From Shewanella frigidimarina (GTDB taxonomy: Bacteria; Pseudomonadota; Gammaproteobacteria; Enterobacterales; Shewanellaceae): 64,000 nt of DNA. Location of the stretch: NCBI RefSeq assembly GCF_003797125.1, contig NZ_RKKE01000002.1, forward strand, positions 285,661-349,660. The letters are read 5' to 3'. The notes below the pieces were generated by a model. That model worked only from the letters and a program-made list of their open reading frames with translations, made no database searches and was not told the origin of the DNA. Positions within the stretch are counted from its first letter, which is position 1. Every line of letters begins with the position of its first letter. The position numbers and the translations under genes were made by a program. This document shows, one piece after another, positions 54,038 to 64,000 of the stretch.

Positions 54038-56521
54038 TTAGAACGTTTTGCCAATATTGAACGAGAAAATCTCTGTCTCGTCATCTTCATATTCTTTCAG
54101 TGGCCAAGCTAAGCTGAATACCATAGGTCCCATTGGCGATAGCCACTGCACGCTCATACCCCATGAGGCACGTAAGCGCTCTGGATCGCTATAGTCTTCT
54201 AACTTAGAGAACTGATCCGCGGGTAAAGTCCGATATGAGTCATAATCAAACTCAGTATCCCATACGTTACCTGCATCAACGAAGAAACTTGTTCGCACTG
54301 AGTTAGTGTAAGCTTCATCGAGGAATGGTGTCGGAACAATCATTTCAAAGCTTGCTGTTGCAATGGCGTTACCACCAATTGAACGGCCTGAACTCACCTG
54401 AATGGTATTTGGGTCACCTGGCAAACTACAACCATCACCTGAAACATCAGGCGCACATTGCTCACTACCACGGTATAAATAGAACGAACGAGGGCCTACT
54501 GAATTAGACTTAAAGCCACGTAACGAACTGCTACCACCAGAATAATAGTTTTCCCAGAACGGTAAGATTTGATCGTTGTCGTTAAACTGACCATAACCGT
54601 TTGAATAACCTAAACGGGCGCGAGCCAATAATACAAACCCATGCTGAGGTGTCAGTGGGAAGTAGAAGTTGGTGTCAAAATCCGTTTTAAAGTACTGTAA
54701 GTCAGAACCTGGCACGGTCATTTTACCGCTTAAACGTTGCGACGAACCATCTGTCGGGAACGTACCACGGTTAAGTGTGCTGCGGTACCAACCGGCATTC
54801 AATTCAAAGTTATCAAAACTTAAGTCTGAATTAGGATCATCCGTTTCACGATACACATTGTAGAAACGCAATGCTTGTTCATAAGCAGAGATTTCTGAAA
54901 TAGTATTATGACGATAACCAATACCACCGTTCAAACGGTTATATTCGTTAATCGGGAATCCTGAGTTTAATGCAACACCATAAGATTTATTCTTATAGCG
55001 CTCAAGGTTAGCCTCATTAGCATCAAACTCATTCCAGTAAACGCTACCACCTAAACTGACACCGTCTTTCGTGAAGTATGGGTCGGTATAAGACAAGTTG
55101 GCACTTTTTGAGTATTTGTTAGTGTTGACACTAAAACCAGCTTGGTTACCAGTACCAAGGAAGTTATTTTGTTCAACGCCAAACTGTAAGCTCACACCAG
55201 ATTCAGTACCATAACCGACACCTGCGTTGAACGAACCTGACGGTTGCTCTTTCACAGTTACTGCGACATCAACTAAATCGTCACTGCCTGGTACTTGAAT
55301 GGTTTCAGCATCAACCGTTTCGAAATAACCTAAACGGTTAAGGCGTAGTTTAGACTGTTCAATTTGAGCAGAATTCAACCATGCACCTTCCATTTGACGT
55401 AATTCGCGGCGCATAACTTCATCTTTAGTAACTGTGTTACCGGTGAAGTTAATTGAGCGAACATACACGCGCTTACCCGGTTTAACATTGATGTTGAGTA
55501 CCACTTCTTTGGTTTCATCATCAATTTCAGGATAGGTTTTTACTTCAGGATAAGCATAACCAAAGCGGCCAAGGTATTTGCTGTACATTTCTTCGGTGAA
55601 TGTCACATCCGCACCGTTGTACATATTGCCCGCTTTAATTGGCAAAATAGATCTCATTAACTCTTCTCGGCCCATTAGGTCACCAATTAAGTTAACTTCT
55701 TTCACCTTGTACTTTTCACCTTCATTCACGTTAATAGTGATGTACAAACCTTTACGGTCTGGTGTCATCGCAACTTGTGTTGAAGTCACTTCAAAGCGAA
55801 TATAGCCTTGATTGTGGTAATAGGTTTTAATGGTTTCTAAGTCAGCTTGTAGCTTTTGCTTTTGGTAGCGACGCTCACCAAACAAATCCCACCATGCCAC
55901 ATAGTCTTTGAGCTCAAGCATACTGATGAGCTCAGAATCTGAGAACACAGTATTACCAACCACGTTAATTTGACGGATTTCAGCCGCTAAACCTTCGGTA
56001 AACTTAAATTTAAGCTCAACACGGTTACGAGGTAAGTTGATGATTTGCGCTTCAACTTTGGCACCGTATTTACCCACACCGTAATAGAAATCTTGCAGGC
56101 CTTTTTCAATGCCAGACAACATGGTTCTATCAAGTGATTCGCCAGCTTTAACACCAGAACCGTCAAGACTTTCTTGTAACTGCTCGTCTTTGATATCTTT
56201 ATTACCGTCAAACGAGATAATACTGATAGTTGGACGTTCTTTAACCGTTACATAGAGTATACCGTCTTCATGACTGACACTGATGTTTTCAAAATTGGTT
56301 GAACCGTAAAGGCTCTTAATCGCTTGCTGTAATTTAACTTCATCTACTGTATCACCTACTTTCACAGGTAAACTCAATAGTGCTGCACCGAGAGCAACTC
56401 GTTGCAAACCTTCTACTTGGATGTCGGTCACTTCAAAAGGTTGGAAAGACTCTGCCCAACCATTCCCTGAAAAAGACGCGCCGACGAATAACATCGAGGC
56501 AAAAATTTTATTAAATCTCAT
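54038..56521 (-). CDS. bamA: Outer-membrane protein assembly factor BamA
   Basis: The 827-residue protein has a signal peptide ending SGNGWAES, five POTRA repeats (e.g. FEVTDIQVEGLQRVALGAAL, ISIISFDGNKDIKDEQL, VRSINFTGNTVTKDEVMRREL), and a C-terminal 16-strand barrel. The barrel has the lid-loop region YYSGGSSSLRGFKSNSVGPR (VRGF-type motif) and ends in IGKTF. It inserts beta-barrel proteins into the outer membrane. Slightly longer than E. coli BamA (810). Confidence 0.97.
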   Translation of the reverse strand: MRFNKIFASMLFVGASFSGNGWAESFQPFEVTDIQVEGLQRVALGAALLSLPVKVGDTVDEVKLQQAIKSLYGSTNFENISVSHEDGILYVTVKERPTISIISFDGNKDIKDEQLQESLDGSGVKAGESLDRTMLSGIEKGLQDFYYGVGKYGAKVEAQIINLPRNRVELKFKFTEGLAAEIRQINVVGNTVFSDSELISMLELKDYVAWWDLFGERRYQKQKLQADLETIKTYYHNQGYIRFEVTSTQVAMTPDRKGLYITINVNEGEKYKVKEVNLIGDLMGREELMRSILPIKAGNMYNGADVTFTEEMYSKYLGRFGYAYPEVKTYPEIDDETKEVVLNINVKPGKRVYVRSINFTGNTVTKDEVMRRELRQMEGAWLNSAQIEQSKLRLNRLGYFETVDAETIQVPGSDDLVDVAVTVKEQPSGSFNAGVGYGTESGVSLQFGVEQNNFLGTGNQAGFSVNTNKYSKSANLSYTDPYFTKDGVSLGGSVYWNEFDANEANLERYKNKSYGVALNSGFPINEYNRLNGGIGYRHNTISEISAYEQALRFYNVYRETDDPNSDLSFDNFELNAGWYRSTLNRGTFPTDGSSQRLSGKMTVPGSDLQYFKTDFDTNFYFPLTPQHGFVLLARARLGYSNGYGQFNDNDQILPFWENYYSGGSSSLRGFKSNSVGPRSFYLYRGSEQCAPDVSGDGCSLPGDPNTIQVSSGRSIGGNAIATASFEMIVPTPFLDEAYTNSVRTSFFVDAGNVWDTEFDYDSYRTLPADQFSKLEDYSDPERLRASWGMSVQWLSPMGPMVFSLAWPLKEYEDDETEIFSFNIGKTF

Positions 56522-56552
56522 AGAGCACTTCTAATTATTAGTCTGTCCTTGC

Positions 56553-57923
56553 TCAGAGTCGGGCAAAATCGTTGAATAAGGCTACGCCCATCAACATTAG
56601 CAGCAAAGCTGCGCCAAACCTGAATCCTATTTCCTGTACCTTTTCGGGTACAGGCTTACCAGTAATCACTTCTACAAAGTAATACAGCAAGTGTCCCCCA
56701 TCGAGCACTGGCAGAGGCATTAAATTAATAATGCCTAAGTTAACGCTGATGAGCGCGATAAACCCTAGAAAGTACACTAAGCCGTAACTTGCACTGGCGC
56801 CTGCGCCTTGTGCAATCGAAATAGGACCACTAAGGTTTTTCACCGACACATCGCCGGTAAATAATTTTCCAATCATCTTGAAGCTGACGACAACGAGTTG
56901 CCATGTTTTGTCAGTTGCAGCGATAACAGAATCTACTATGCCATACTCAAGCTCAAAGCGCATATTATCAGGCCATTGGGCTTGGGTTGGGCTAATTCCA
57001 ACAATTCCGATAGTTTTACCATCAGAATTTTGTTGTGCTTTTGGCACAACATCAACATTGATAAGTTCACCTTGACGCATCAATGTCATATTAATATTTT
57101 TATTGGCAGAGATTTGTACCACATCAACAAACGCATTCCAATCGCTGTATTGAGTGCCATTGATGTTGACGAGTTTATCGCCAATCTTAATGCCCGCTTG
57201 CTCCGCCGCACTGTCTTTACTCACTGCCGCTATCGTTGGATCAATCCCTGGACGAAATATCCCCAAACCGAGTGCAGTTATCGGCGACTCTTTTTCTGGA
57301 TCAAATATCCAATTTCGCGTATCGAGTTTTACGGTGCGAACTGGCATATCCATGCCAGACAACTCTGGTAATGGTGCTAGGGATAACTCAATATTGTCAT
57401 CACCAATATGACCTACTAAGGCTAAATTAACTTCTTCCCAAGTACGTACCGGTTGTCCTGATACCGCTATAATTTGTTGTGGTTCAACCAACTGAATAAC
57501 ACTAGCAGGGCTATTTAGTTTAGTACTGTCAATGACCGGCTTAATCGACGGAGTACCAATAAGATACATGACATATAACGCTGCTATAGCAAAAATAAAG
57601 TTGGCAATAGGGCCTGCAGATACAATCGCAATACGTTGCCAAACCGTTTTACGATTAAAGGCTTGGTCGACTAGCTCGGCTGGGACGTCTTCAACGCGTT
57701 CATCAAGCATTTTGACATAACCACCCAAGGGGATCATAGCGACAACATATTCAGTGCCATCTTTACCCACTTTACGCCAAATCGCTTTGCCAAAACCGAT
57801 AGAGAAACGCTCGACTTTAACGCCACAACGACGGGCAACCCAAAAGTGGCCATACTCGTGGGCTGTAATCAAAATACCCAATGCGACGATAAATGAACCC
57901 AAGCTCCAAAAAAAATCTATCAT
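56553..57923 (-). CDS. rseP: Site-2 zinc metalloprotease RseP
   Basis: The 456-residue inner-membrane protein has the HExxH zinc motif in ITAHEYGHFWVARR near residue 22, two tandem PDZ domains (the second around AAEQAGIKIGDKLVNINGTQ), and the C-terminal LPVLDGGHLLYY motif that gives the third zinc ligand. RseP cleaves RseA in the sigma-E response and clears signal peptides. It is placed between dxr and bamA as in E. coli. It might also act on the RskA-type anti-sigma encoded at 33.0-33.8 kb, but the sequence does not show this. Confidence 0.97.
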   Translation of the reverse strand: MIDFFWSLGSFIVALGILITAHEYGHFWVARRCGVKVERFSIGFGKAIWRKVGKDGTEYVVAMIPLGGYVKMLDERVEDVPAELVDQAFNRKTVWQRIAIVSAGPIANFIFAIAALYVMYLIGTPSIKPVIDSTKLNSPASVIQLVEPQQIIAVSGQPVRTWEEVNLALVGHIGDDNIELSLAPLPELSGMDMPVRTVKLDTRNWIFDPEKESPITALGLGIFRPGIDPTIAAVSKDSAAEQAGIKIGDKLVNINGTQYSDWNAFVDVVQISANKNINMTLMRQGELINVDVVPKAQQNSDGKTIGIVGISPTQAQWPDNMRFELEYGIVDSVIAATDKTWQLVVVSFKMIGKLFTGDVSVKNLSGPISIAQGAGASASYGLVYFLGFIALISVNLGIINLMPLPVLDGGHLLYYFVEVITGKPVPEKVQEIGFRFGAALLLMLMGVALFNDFARL

Positions 57924-57935
57924 TATTTCCCTGAA

Positions 57936-59132
57936 TTAATTTAGTGTGCTGATAACGGACAATGCCGTGGCACGTGCTTGCTCATCAAGCTGTAATATAT
58001 CTTCAATACTGTCTAAACGTGTTTGTTGCACCGAGTCTAAACAACGATAATTAACGTTAGCAATATCAGTAAAACGAATTCGGCCTTTTAAAAATGAATC
58101 GACAGCAATTTCATTAGCTGCATTCAATACGGTGGTCGCTTCTTGCCCTTGCTCACACGCTTGCATCGCTAAGCGTAAACATGGAAAACGATCAAAGTCA
58201 GGTTCACAAAAGCTTAACTGTCCGACTTTGAAAAAATCCAAAGGTTCAACGCCAGCGCCAATTCTTTGCGGATAGCTCATACAATGAGCAATAGGAGTGC
58301 GCATATCGGGGTTGCCCATTTGCGCAATAACAGAACCATCACGGTATTGCACCATTGAATGGATCACGCTTTGAGGATGTATCACCACTTTGAGCTGTTC
58401 AGCTTGCGTATTAAACAGCCAACGCGCTTCGATAAACTCTAAGCCTTTATTCATCATCGTGGCTGAATCAACGGAGATTTTAGGCCCCATGGACCAATTA
58501 GGGTGATTACAAGCTTGAGCAGGTGTCATCGCACTTAAGGTGGCTAAATCAGTGTTTAAAAACGGTCCACCAGAACCTGTTAATAAAATATGTGATATGC
58601 CATTGGCACTTAAGTCACAATAACCGAGTTGCGCTTGGACATTGGTTGGTAAACATTGAAATATGGCATTGTGCTCGCTGTCGACAGGTAGCACTGTCGC
58701 ACCTGATGCTCTAGCCGTGTGCATAAATAACTCACCCGACATAACCAGTGCTTCTTTGTTGGCTAGCAACACCCGCTTACCTGCTTTAACAGCGTCAAAT
58801 GTCGGTACTAAACCCGCAGCGCCAACAATAGCCGCCATAACGGTATCGGTACGACTGTCGGTCACTAACGCATTTAACGCCTCAGCACCTGTAGTCACTT
58901 GAGTAACGCAGTGATTAGGTAATAATGATTTAAGCTCCATAGCGGCGTTCTCATCCACCATATGAGCATACTCAGGCTGATGGGTAATACACAAGGCCAG
59001 CATTTTTTGAACACTGGCATTGGCCACTAATCCATAGACATGAAAATCGGCAGGGTTATTTACCATCACACTTAAGGTGCTAGCGCCTATTGAGCCAGTA
59101 GCCCCTAAAATCACCATATTTTGCATTGGCAT
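57936..59132 (-). CDS. dxr: 1-deoxy-D-xylulose 5-phosphate reductoisomerase
   Basis: The 398-residue protein (as in E. coli) has an N-terminal NADPH-binding [24 protein letters not shown], the flexible loop and metal site in [10 protein letters not shown], and [17 protein letters not shown]. It carries out the first committed step of the MEP isoprenoid pathway. The start is the ATG at 59132, which shares one base with the cdsA stop (TGATG); in-frame GTG (59141) and ATG (59126) are alternatives. Confidence 0.96.
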   Translation of the reverse strand: MPMQNMVILGATGSIGASTLSVMVNNPADFHVYGLVANASVQKMLALCITHQPEYAHMVDENAAMELKSLLPNHCVTQVTTGAEALNALVTDSRTDTVMAAIVGAAGLVPTFDAVKAGKRVLLANKEALVMSGELFMHTARASGATVLPVDSEHNAIFQCLPTNVQAQLGYCDLSANGISHILLTGSGGPFLNTDLATLSAMTPAQACNHPNWSMGPKISVDSATMMNKGLEFIEARWLFNTQAEQLKVVIHPQSVIHSMVQYRDGSVIAQMGNPDMRTPIAHCMSYPQRIGAGVEPLDFFKVGQLSFCEPDFDRFPCLRLAMQACEQGQEATTVLNAANEIAVDSFLKGRIRFTDIANVNYRCLDSVQQTRLDSIEDILQLDEQARATALSVISTLN

Positions 59133-59989
59133 CACATCCACATGACAATGTAGATAAAGGTAAATACTGGCAATGCTGCAGTCAGACTGTCGATACGGTC
59201 TAAAATACCACCATGACCAGGTAAAATGGTGCCAGAATCTTTAATGTTTGCAGCGCGTTTGAACATGCTTTCAGACAAGTCACCAAAGGCAGAAGCCAGA
59301 GCCGTGACGAGTGTCACCACAATAAGTAAGCCTAGCTCTTGTTCTGGCGCAACATACATAATGCCCGCAACCACTACCATAGTGGTAATTAAACCACCGG
59401 CTAAACCTTCAAGCGTCTTGGCAGGACTCACACTCGGCATCAATTTATGTTTACCTAACTTACGCCCAGCAAAATAAGCACCGGTGTCAGTCGCCCAAAC
59501 CACTAACATAACGATAAACACTAATGCACCACCATAATAGGGATGAACGTTACTGCTTAACGATTTGAGTGCGATTAAAGAGGCAAAACACGGGATGAGA
59601 GTTAACTGGCCAAACATGGATTTCAGCATAGGGCTGTCTTTCCATATTTTGGCACTTTTAGGAAAACTGAACACCAATGCGCTGCTGACTATCCACCAAA
59701 ATACACCGATAGTGATGATGGCTAGATAAATAGGATGTAATTGCCCTTTAAACCACAACACATCTATGGGTACTGATAAATTAAGCGCTATCATTAACAG
59801 ACCCAGGGTAGCAGTAAAAGACCACTGGGTGACATTACAGCTTGGGTCAATGAAACTGCCCCACTCTTTTGCTGCAATTAAAAACACTGGCACTAACACC
59901 CAAGCAAACAAGTTTGCTGGAAGTAAAAATATTGCCCCGAGTACAATTGGGATTAACCACAATGCTGTTATTATTCGTTGTTTTAGCAA
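59132..59989 (-). CDS. cdsA: Phosphatidate cytidylyltransferase
   Basis: The 285-residue integral membrane protein (about eight helices) ends with the CdsA signature [20 protein letters not shown] followed by GILDRIDSL. It makes CDP-diacylglycerol from CTP and phosphatidic acid for phospholipid synthesis. The start is a TTG at 59989, with AGAGG about eight bases upstream; no ATG is available near, so translation initiation may be weak. Confidence 0.96.
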   Translation of the reverse strand: MLKQRIITALWLIPIVLGAIFLLPANLFAWVLVPVFLIAAKEWGSFIDPSCNVTQWSFTATLGLLMIALNLSVPIDVLWFKGQLHPIYLAIITIGVFWWIVSSALVFSFPKSAKIWKDSPMLKSMFGQLTLIPCFASLIALKSLSSNVHPYYGGALVFIVMLVVWATDTGAYFAGRKLGKHKLMPSVSPAKTLEGLAGGLITTMVVVAGIMYVAPEQELGLLIVVTLVTALASAFGDLSESMFKRAANIKDSGTILPGHGGILDRIDSLTAALPVFTFIYIVMWM

Positions 59990-60008
59990 AAACTAATCCT
60001 CTTAATAT

Positions 60009-60833
60009 TTATATTGCGCGTATCTCTTCAATTTGACTACCCGTCAAACCAAAACGGCGCTGCCGACTGGCAAAAATGGCAATAGCATCACGAAATGCTA
60101 GCTCATCAAAGTCAGGCCATAGGGTGTCAGTAAACACCAACTCGGCATAAGCGGCCTGCCATAAAACAAAATTACTAATGCGGTAGTCACCGCCTGTACG
60201 GATCATTAAATCAACTTCGCTCTGGTTTTGCATGCACAAATGTTCATTTAATGCTTCTTCGGTCATCTGACTGCTGGTGATTTCGCCACTTTCAACTTTT
60301 TCGGCTAATTTTTGTGCAGCTTGTAAGATATCCCAACGTCCGCCATAGTTCGCTGCCACATTTAATATCAGACCAGTATTGCTTGCTGTTTTCTCTTGAG
60401 CACCGGCAATCTGTTTCTGTAAACGATTAGAAAACCTGCTGGTATCACCAATAATGTTGAGCTTAACTTGGTTTTTGTCGAGCAATTTCAATTCACGTTG
60501 TAACACCGTAAAAAACAATTCCATCAACAAACTGACTTCTTTATCTGGTCGGCGCCAATTTTCACTTGAAAATGCAAACAAGGTTAGTGATTCAATACCA
60601 AGTTGACTTGCAGTACTTACCGCACGGCGCACAGCTTTAACACCGGCTTTATGACCGAAAACCCGAGCTTTACCCTGCAGTTGTGCCCAACGGCCATTAC
60701 CATCCATAATAATCGCAACATGTTTGGGCAGAGATTGTTTTACTACATCAGATAATTGTCCCGGCAACAATTGCGAAGTCATTTGCTCCGAATCGGCTTT
60801 AGGGTCTGATTCAAACTCAACTGTAGACGACAT
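60009..60833 (-). CDS. uppS: Undecaprenyl diphosphate synthase
   Basis: The 274-residue cis-prenyltransferase has [14 protein letters not shown] (catalytic Asp), [25 protein letters not shown] and the C-terminal [19 protein letters not shown]. It makes C55-PP, the lipid carrier for cell-wall and O-antigen units. It has about 20 more N-terminal residues than the E. coli enzyme (253). A strong terminator separates it from frr, so uppS and the genes after it need a promoter in the 60834-60914 gap. Confidence 0.96.
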   Translation of the reverse strand: MSSTVEFESDPKADSEQMTSQLLPGQLSDVVKQSLPKHVAIIMDGNGRWAQLQGKARVFGHKAGVKAVRRAVSTASQLGIESLTLFAFSSENWRRPDKEVSLLMELFFTVLQRELKLLDKNQVKLNIIGDTSRFSNRLQKQIAGAQEKTASNTGLILNVAANYGGRWDILQAAQKLAEKVESGEITSSQMTEEALNEHLCMQNQSEVDLMIRTGGDYRISNFVLWQAAYAELVFTDTLWPDFDELAFRDAIAIFASRQRRFGLTGSQIEEIRAI

Positions 60834-60850
60834 CTACGACAATCCTTTAT

Positions 60851-60887
60851 AAAAACAAACGCCGTGTAGTATACCCTTACACGGCGT
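60851..60887 (-). terminator. Terminator between frr and uppS
   Basis: On the minus strand ACGCCGTGTA pairs with TACACGGCGT around a nine-base loop and is followed by TTTGTTTTT. It ends the rpsB-to-frr side. Confidence 0.88.
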
Positions 60888-60914
60888 GTTAACTCTAGCG
60901 TCTAAGTTGAGAGA

Positions 60915-61472
60915 TTATACTTCCATCAACTCTTTTTCTTTCGCTGCTAGAATTTGATCGATGTTTTTGATTGATGAATCAGTGTGCTTTTGCACTTCAT
61001 CTTCACTACGGCGAACATCATCTTCAGTACATGCTTTTGCTTTTTCAAGCTTTTTGACTTCACTGATTGCGTCACGACGAACGTTACGAATGGCAATACG
61101 ACCATTTTCCGCTTCGTTACGTACCACTTTAATGAAGTCTTTACGGCGTTCTTCAGTTAACGAAGGTAACGGGATACGTAAAGTCGCACCAGCAGACATA
61201 GGGTTTAAACCTAAGTCAGAGCTCATGATTGCTTTTTCTACCGCTTGAACCATCGATCTATCAAACACGTTTACTGTTAACGTACGAGAATCTTCTACAC
61301 CCACGTTTGCCACTTGCTTAAGTGGTGACATAGAGCCATAGCAAGACACTTGAATTGAATCTAATAAACTTGGGTGTGCACGACCGGTGCGAACTTTCGC
61401 CATTTGGTTTTTAGTCGCATCAACGCATTTACTCATGCGCTCTTGCGCATCTAACATAATAGTATCAATCAC
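60915..61472 (-). CDS. frr: Ribosome recycling factor
   Basis: The 185-residue protein (E. coli length 185) has the RRF blocks [33 protein letters not shown] and [17 protein letters not shown]. With EF-G it splits post-termination ribosomes. The start codon is GTG at 61472 with AAGGA seven bases upstream. A 120-base gap separates it from pyrH. Confidence 0.97.
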   Translation of the reverse strand: MIDTIMLDAQERMSKCVDATKNQMAKVRTGRAHPSLLDSIQVSCYGSMSPLKQVANVGVEDSRTLTVNVFDRSMVQAVEKAIMSSDLGLNPMSAGATLRIPLPSLTEERRKDFIKVVRNEAENGRIAIRNVRRDAISEVKKLEKAKACTEDDVRRSEDEVQKHTDSSIKNIDQILAAKEKELMEV

Positions 61473-61591
61473 AATAATTTCCTTTTTGTCACAAATTCAT
61501 GTGTGTTTGAGCATTAGCCTAAGAATGACACATGCAATAAAACCGCTCAAACAGTTAAATTATATAATATAAATATTTTCTGTGTCGGTGA

Positions 61592-62329
61592 TTAAGCAGG
61601 TTGTTTACTGCTAATAATCGTACCTTCTTTCTCACCCATAATAACGCGGCGAAGTGCACCTGGCTTGTTCATATTGAATACAAGAATCGGCATATTATGA
61701 TCACGTGCCATAGTAAATGCAGCAAGATCCATTACTTTTAATTCTGATTCAAGGACTTCGGCAAAACTAAGCGTGTCATATTTAACCGCTTCAGGGTTTT
61801 TCATTGGGTCTGCTGAGTATACACCATCTACTTTGGTGCCTTTTAGTACCACTTCAGCTTCAATCTCAATACCGCGTAAACATGCTGCAGAATCGGTTGT
61901 ACAAAAAGGATTGCCCGTACCCGCAGCAAAAATAACCACACGACCAGACTTTAATAGGCTAATTGCTTCTGTCCAAGTGTAATCATCGCACACACCTTTA
62001 AGTGGGATAGCAGACATAAGACGGGCATTAACATATGCACGGTGCAAGGCATCACGCATGGCTAAGCCATTCATTACGGTTGCTAACATACCCATGTGAT
62101 CGCCCACCACGCGGTTCATACCAGCTTTTGCTAAGCCTTCACCACGAAATAGATTACCACCACCAATAACCACGCCAACTTGAATACCAAGTTCAACAAG
62201 CTCTTTCACTTCTTGTGCCATACGATCAAGTACTTTAGGGTCAATGCCGAAGCCTTCTTCACCCATTAATGCTTCACCGCTTAATTTAAGCAGAATACGT
62301 CTAAACGCTGGTTTTGGATTGGTGCTCAT
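61592..62329 (-). CDS. pyrH: UMP kinase
   Basis: The 245-residue amino-acid-kinase-fold protein starts [20 protein letters not shown] and has [30 protein letters not shown] and [13 protein letters not shown]. It phosphorylates UMP to UDP and is hexameric in bacteria. The ATG at 62329 is preferred (AGGA eight bases upstream) over one six codons earlier. Confidence 0.97.
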
Positions 62330-62350
62330 AATTTTCATCCTGATCATAAC

Positions 62351-62376
62351 AAAACCGCAGCGGTTGCTGCGGTCTT
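62351..62376 (-). terminator. Hairpin terminator between tsf and pyrH
   Basis: On the minus strand CCGCAGC pairs with GCTGCGG around a four-base loop, followed by TTTTG. Located right after tsf. Confidence 0.8.
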
Positions 62377-62397
62377 AGGGTATTTAGATTAAAGCGA

Positions 62398-63249
62398 TTA
62401 CGCTTTTTTAGTAGCGGCAATTTGCGCAGCTACTTCAGCAGCGAAATCTTCTGCTTTCTTCTCGATACCTTCACCAACTTCTAAACGAATAAAGCTGGTT
62501 ACTGTAGCGCCTTTCGACTTAAGAACTTCGCCAACAGTTTTCTTTGGTTCCATGATGAAAGCTTGACCAGTAAGAGAGATCTCACCAGTGAACTTCTTCA
62601 TACGACCAACAACCATCTTCTCAGCGATTTCAGCAGGCTTGCCTTCATTCATCGCGATTTCGATTTGAAGCGCTTGCTCTCTTTCTACAAGTTCAGCAGG
62701 CACATCTTCAGGGTTTACGAAATCTGGCTTAGAAGCAGCTACGTGCATTGCGATATGCTTTAGTGTTTCTTCATCAGCTTCACCCGCAACAACAACACCA
62801 ATACGATCACCGTGACGGTAAGACGCAAGGTTTGCACCATCGATATACTCAACGCGACGAACGTTGATGTTTTCACCGATTTTAGTTACAAGCGCAACAC
62901 GAGTTTCTTCAAACTGTGCTTTTAAGTCTTCGATAGACACTTTAGATGCAGCAGCAACATCAAGCACTGCGTTAGCAAATGCTAGGAAGTTTGAGTCTTT
63001 TGCAACGAAGTCAGTTTGACAGTTAACTTCTAAAAGTGCAGCGAAACCTTCGCCATTCTTGATTAGAATTGTACCGTCAGCAGCGATGTTACCGGCTTTT
63101 TTAGCAGCCTTCGCAGCGCCGCTTTTACGCATGTTATCAATCGCTAGTTCGATGTCACCGTCAGTTTCAGTCAGTGCATTCTTACAGTCCATCATGCCAG
63201 CGCCAGTGCGGTCACGAAGTTCTTTAACTTGGGCAGCAGTAATTGCCAT
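62398..63249 (-). CDS. tsf: Elongation factor Ts
   Basis: The 283-residue protein (same as E. coli) has the N-terminal [19 protein letters not shown] and the core [14 protein letters not shown] with the TDFV motif that inserts into EF-Tu. The coiled-coil region follows. It recycles EF-Tu-GDP. AGAGG precedes the ATG. Confidence 0.98.
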   Translation of the reverse strand: MAITAAQVKELRDRTGAGMMDCKNALTETDGDIELAIDNMRKSGAAKAAKKAGNIAADGTILIKNGEGFAALLEVNCQTDFVAKDSNFLAFANAVLDVAAASKVSIEDLKAQFEETRVALVTKIGENINVRRVEYIDGANLASYRHGDRIGVVVAGEADEETLKHIAMHVAASKPDFVNPEDVPAELVEREQALQIEIAMNEGKPAEIAEKMVVGRMKKFTGEISLTGQAFIMEPKKTVGEVLKSKGATVTSFIRLEVGEGIEKKAEDFAAEVAAQIAATKKA

Positions 63250-63292
63250 TGTTAAATCCTCTAATTTAATTCGTCTAATATTGCATTTATAA

Positions 63293-63316
63293 AACAGGGG
63301 CCAAAAGGCCCCTGTT
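63293..63316 (-). terminator. Hairpin between rpsB and tsf
   Basis: AACAGGGGCC pairs perfectly with GGCCCCTGTT around a four-base loop, with TTTATA following on the minus strand. It probably acts as a partial terminator that lowers tsf relative to rpsB. Confidence 0.82.
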
Positions 63317-63366
63317 CACCAATTATCTTATTGGCAAATAAGGGGGATGATAATCATCACGCCTTA

Positions 63367-64000
63367 TTAAACAGCTTCTACGAAACCGTCTTGCTCAGCT
63401 TGAACAGCTAAATCTTGACCACGGCCAGCGTTAGCAGCTGCAGCAACAGAAGAAGTGTACAAACGGATAGCACGCATTGCGTCGTCGTTACCAGGAACGA
63501 TGTAGTTAACACCGTCTGGTGCAGAGTTGGTATCAACAACTGCAACAACTGGAATACCTAGGTTGTTTGCTTCTTTAATAGCGATATGCTCATGGTCAGC
63601 ACCGATAACGAATAATACGTCAGGTAAACCGCCCATGTTCTTGATTCCGCCTAAAGACTTTTCTAACTTGTCTAATTCGCGTGAACGCATTAACGCTTCT
63701 TTCTTAGTTAACTTGTCGAAAGTACCGTCTACAGACTGGCTTTCTAGCTCTTTAAGACGCTTGATTGACTGACGAACAGTTTTCCAGTTAGTTAACATGC
63801 CGCCTAACCAACGATGATCAACATAATACTGATCACAAGAAAGTGCAGATGCTTTGATAGCTTCGCCAGCAGCGCGCTTAGTACCTACGAATAATACTTT
63901 ACCTTTCTTAGAAGCAATGTTGCTAATGAAAGCTAGAGCTTCGTTGAACATTGGTACTGTATGCTCAAGGTTGATGATGTGTACACCATTACGAGCACCG
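63367..64000 (-). CDS. rpsB: 30S ribosomal protein S2, C-terminal part (5' end outside window)
   Basis: About 210 of the usual ~241 residues are visible, starting near [20 protein letters not shown] and continuing [35 protein letters not shown] and [20 protein letters not shown]. It ends in the usual acidic tail. The N-terminal part lies beyond base 64000. It opens the block rpsB-tsf-pyrH-frr. Confidence 0.98.
   Translation of the reverse strand, partial: GARNGVHIINLEHTVPMFNEALAFISNIASKKGKVLFVGTKRAAGEAIKASALSCDQYYVDHRWLGGMLTNWKTVRQSIKRLKELESQSVDGTFDKLTKKEALMRSRELDKLEKSLGGIKNMGGLPDVLFVIGADHEHIAIKEANNLGIPVVAVVDTNSAPDGVNYIVPGNDDAMRAIRLYTSSVAAAANAGRGQDLAVQAEQDGFVEAV

Overview
The window looks like a moderate-GC marine gammaproteobacterium of the Shewanella type. 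This rests on the housekeeping block rpsB-tsf-pyrH-frr-uppS-cdsA-dxr-rseP-bamA-skp-lpxD-fabZ-lpxA-lpxB-rnhB-dnaE-tilS, on protein lengths close to the E. coli orthologues, and on a TonB-receptor sugar locus with SapC and tryptophan-halogenase-like genes, a set typical of Alteromonadales. The species assignment is an inference from reading the proteins; no database was searched.

Layout. 1-15.1 kb (+ strand): a beta-glucoside utilisation locus. It holds the 3' end of a GH1 beta-glucosidase, a GPH-family sugar transporter, a LacI-type regulator, a TonB-dependent receptor, and then halogenase 1, SapC, JmjC-cupin, halogenase 2, a DUF6445 oxygenase-like gene and a secreted GH3 beta-glucosidase. LacI-type operators built on AAGCGCTTACA lie before the receptor, and a 17-bp copy lies inside the start of the GH3 gene. 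15.1-19.3 kb: a chemoreceptor, a DTW-domain tRNA-modifying enzyme, a LysE exporter and an old-yellow-enzyme oxidoreductase. 19.4-23.1 kb: opgGH for osmoregulated periplasmic glucans. 23.8-27.5 kb: a small unknown gene and a SWIM/SNF2 helicase.

28-34.3 kb (- strand): an ECF sigma/RskA anti-sigma pair, and a separate four-gene envelope operon (DUF4331, Ig-like lipoprotein, TPR protein, HupE-like membrane protein with an EF-hand). Both units are preceded by the same promoter pattern, GCATCC-N16-CGTWTA, so the sigma factor probably controls itself and this operon. 34.4-40.2 kb: a KefC-like antiporter, a diguanylate cyclase, and a divergent pair made of a RimK-like ATP-grasp ligase and a GNAT/C39-peptidase fusion.

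40.2-42.4 kb is an accessory island and the most unusual part. It has three copies of a ~330-450 bp repeat whose sequence differences preserve base-pairing in at least two stems, which suggests a structured RNA or hairpin element. Between inverted copies sits a complete 498-bp integron-type gene cassette (DMP19-family gene plus attC) with no integrase or second attC nearby, and a LexA-box-controlled ORF cut short where a repeat begins.

42.4-64 kb (- strand): a secreted M28 peptidase, then the conserved lipid A / outer-membrane biogenesis / translation block listed above, running into the truncated rpsB at the window edge. Hairpin terminators punctuate rpsB|tsf, tsf|pyrH and frr|uppS. No rRNA, tRNA, CRISPR array, transposase or integrase was seen.
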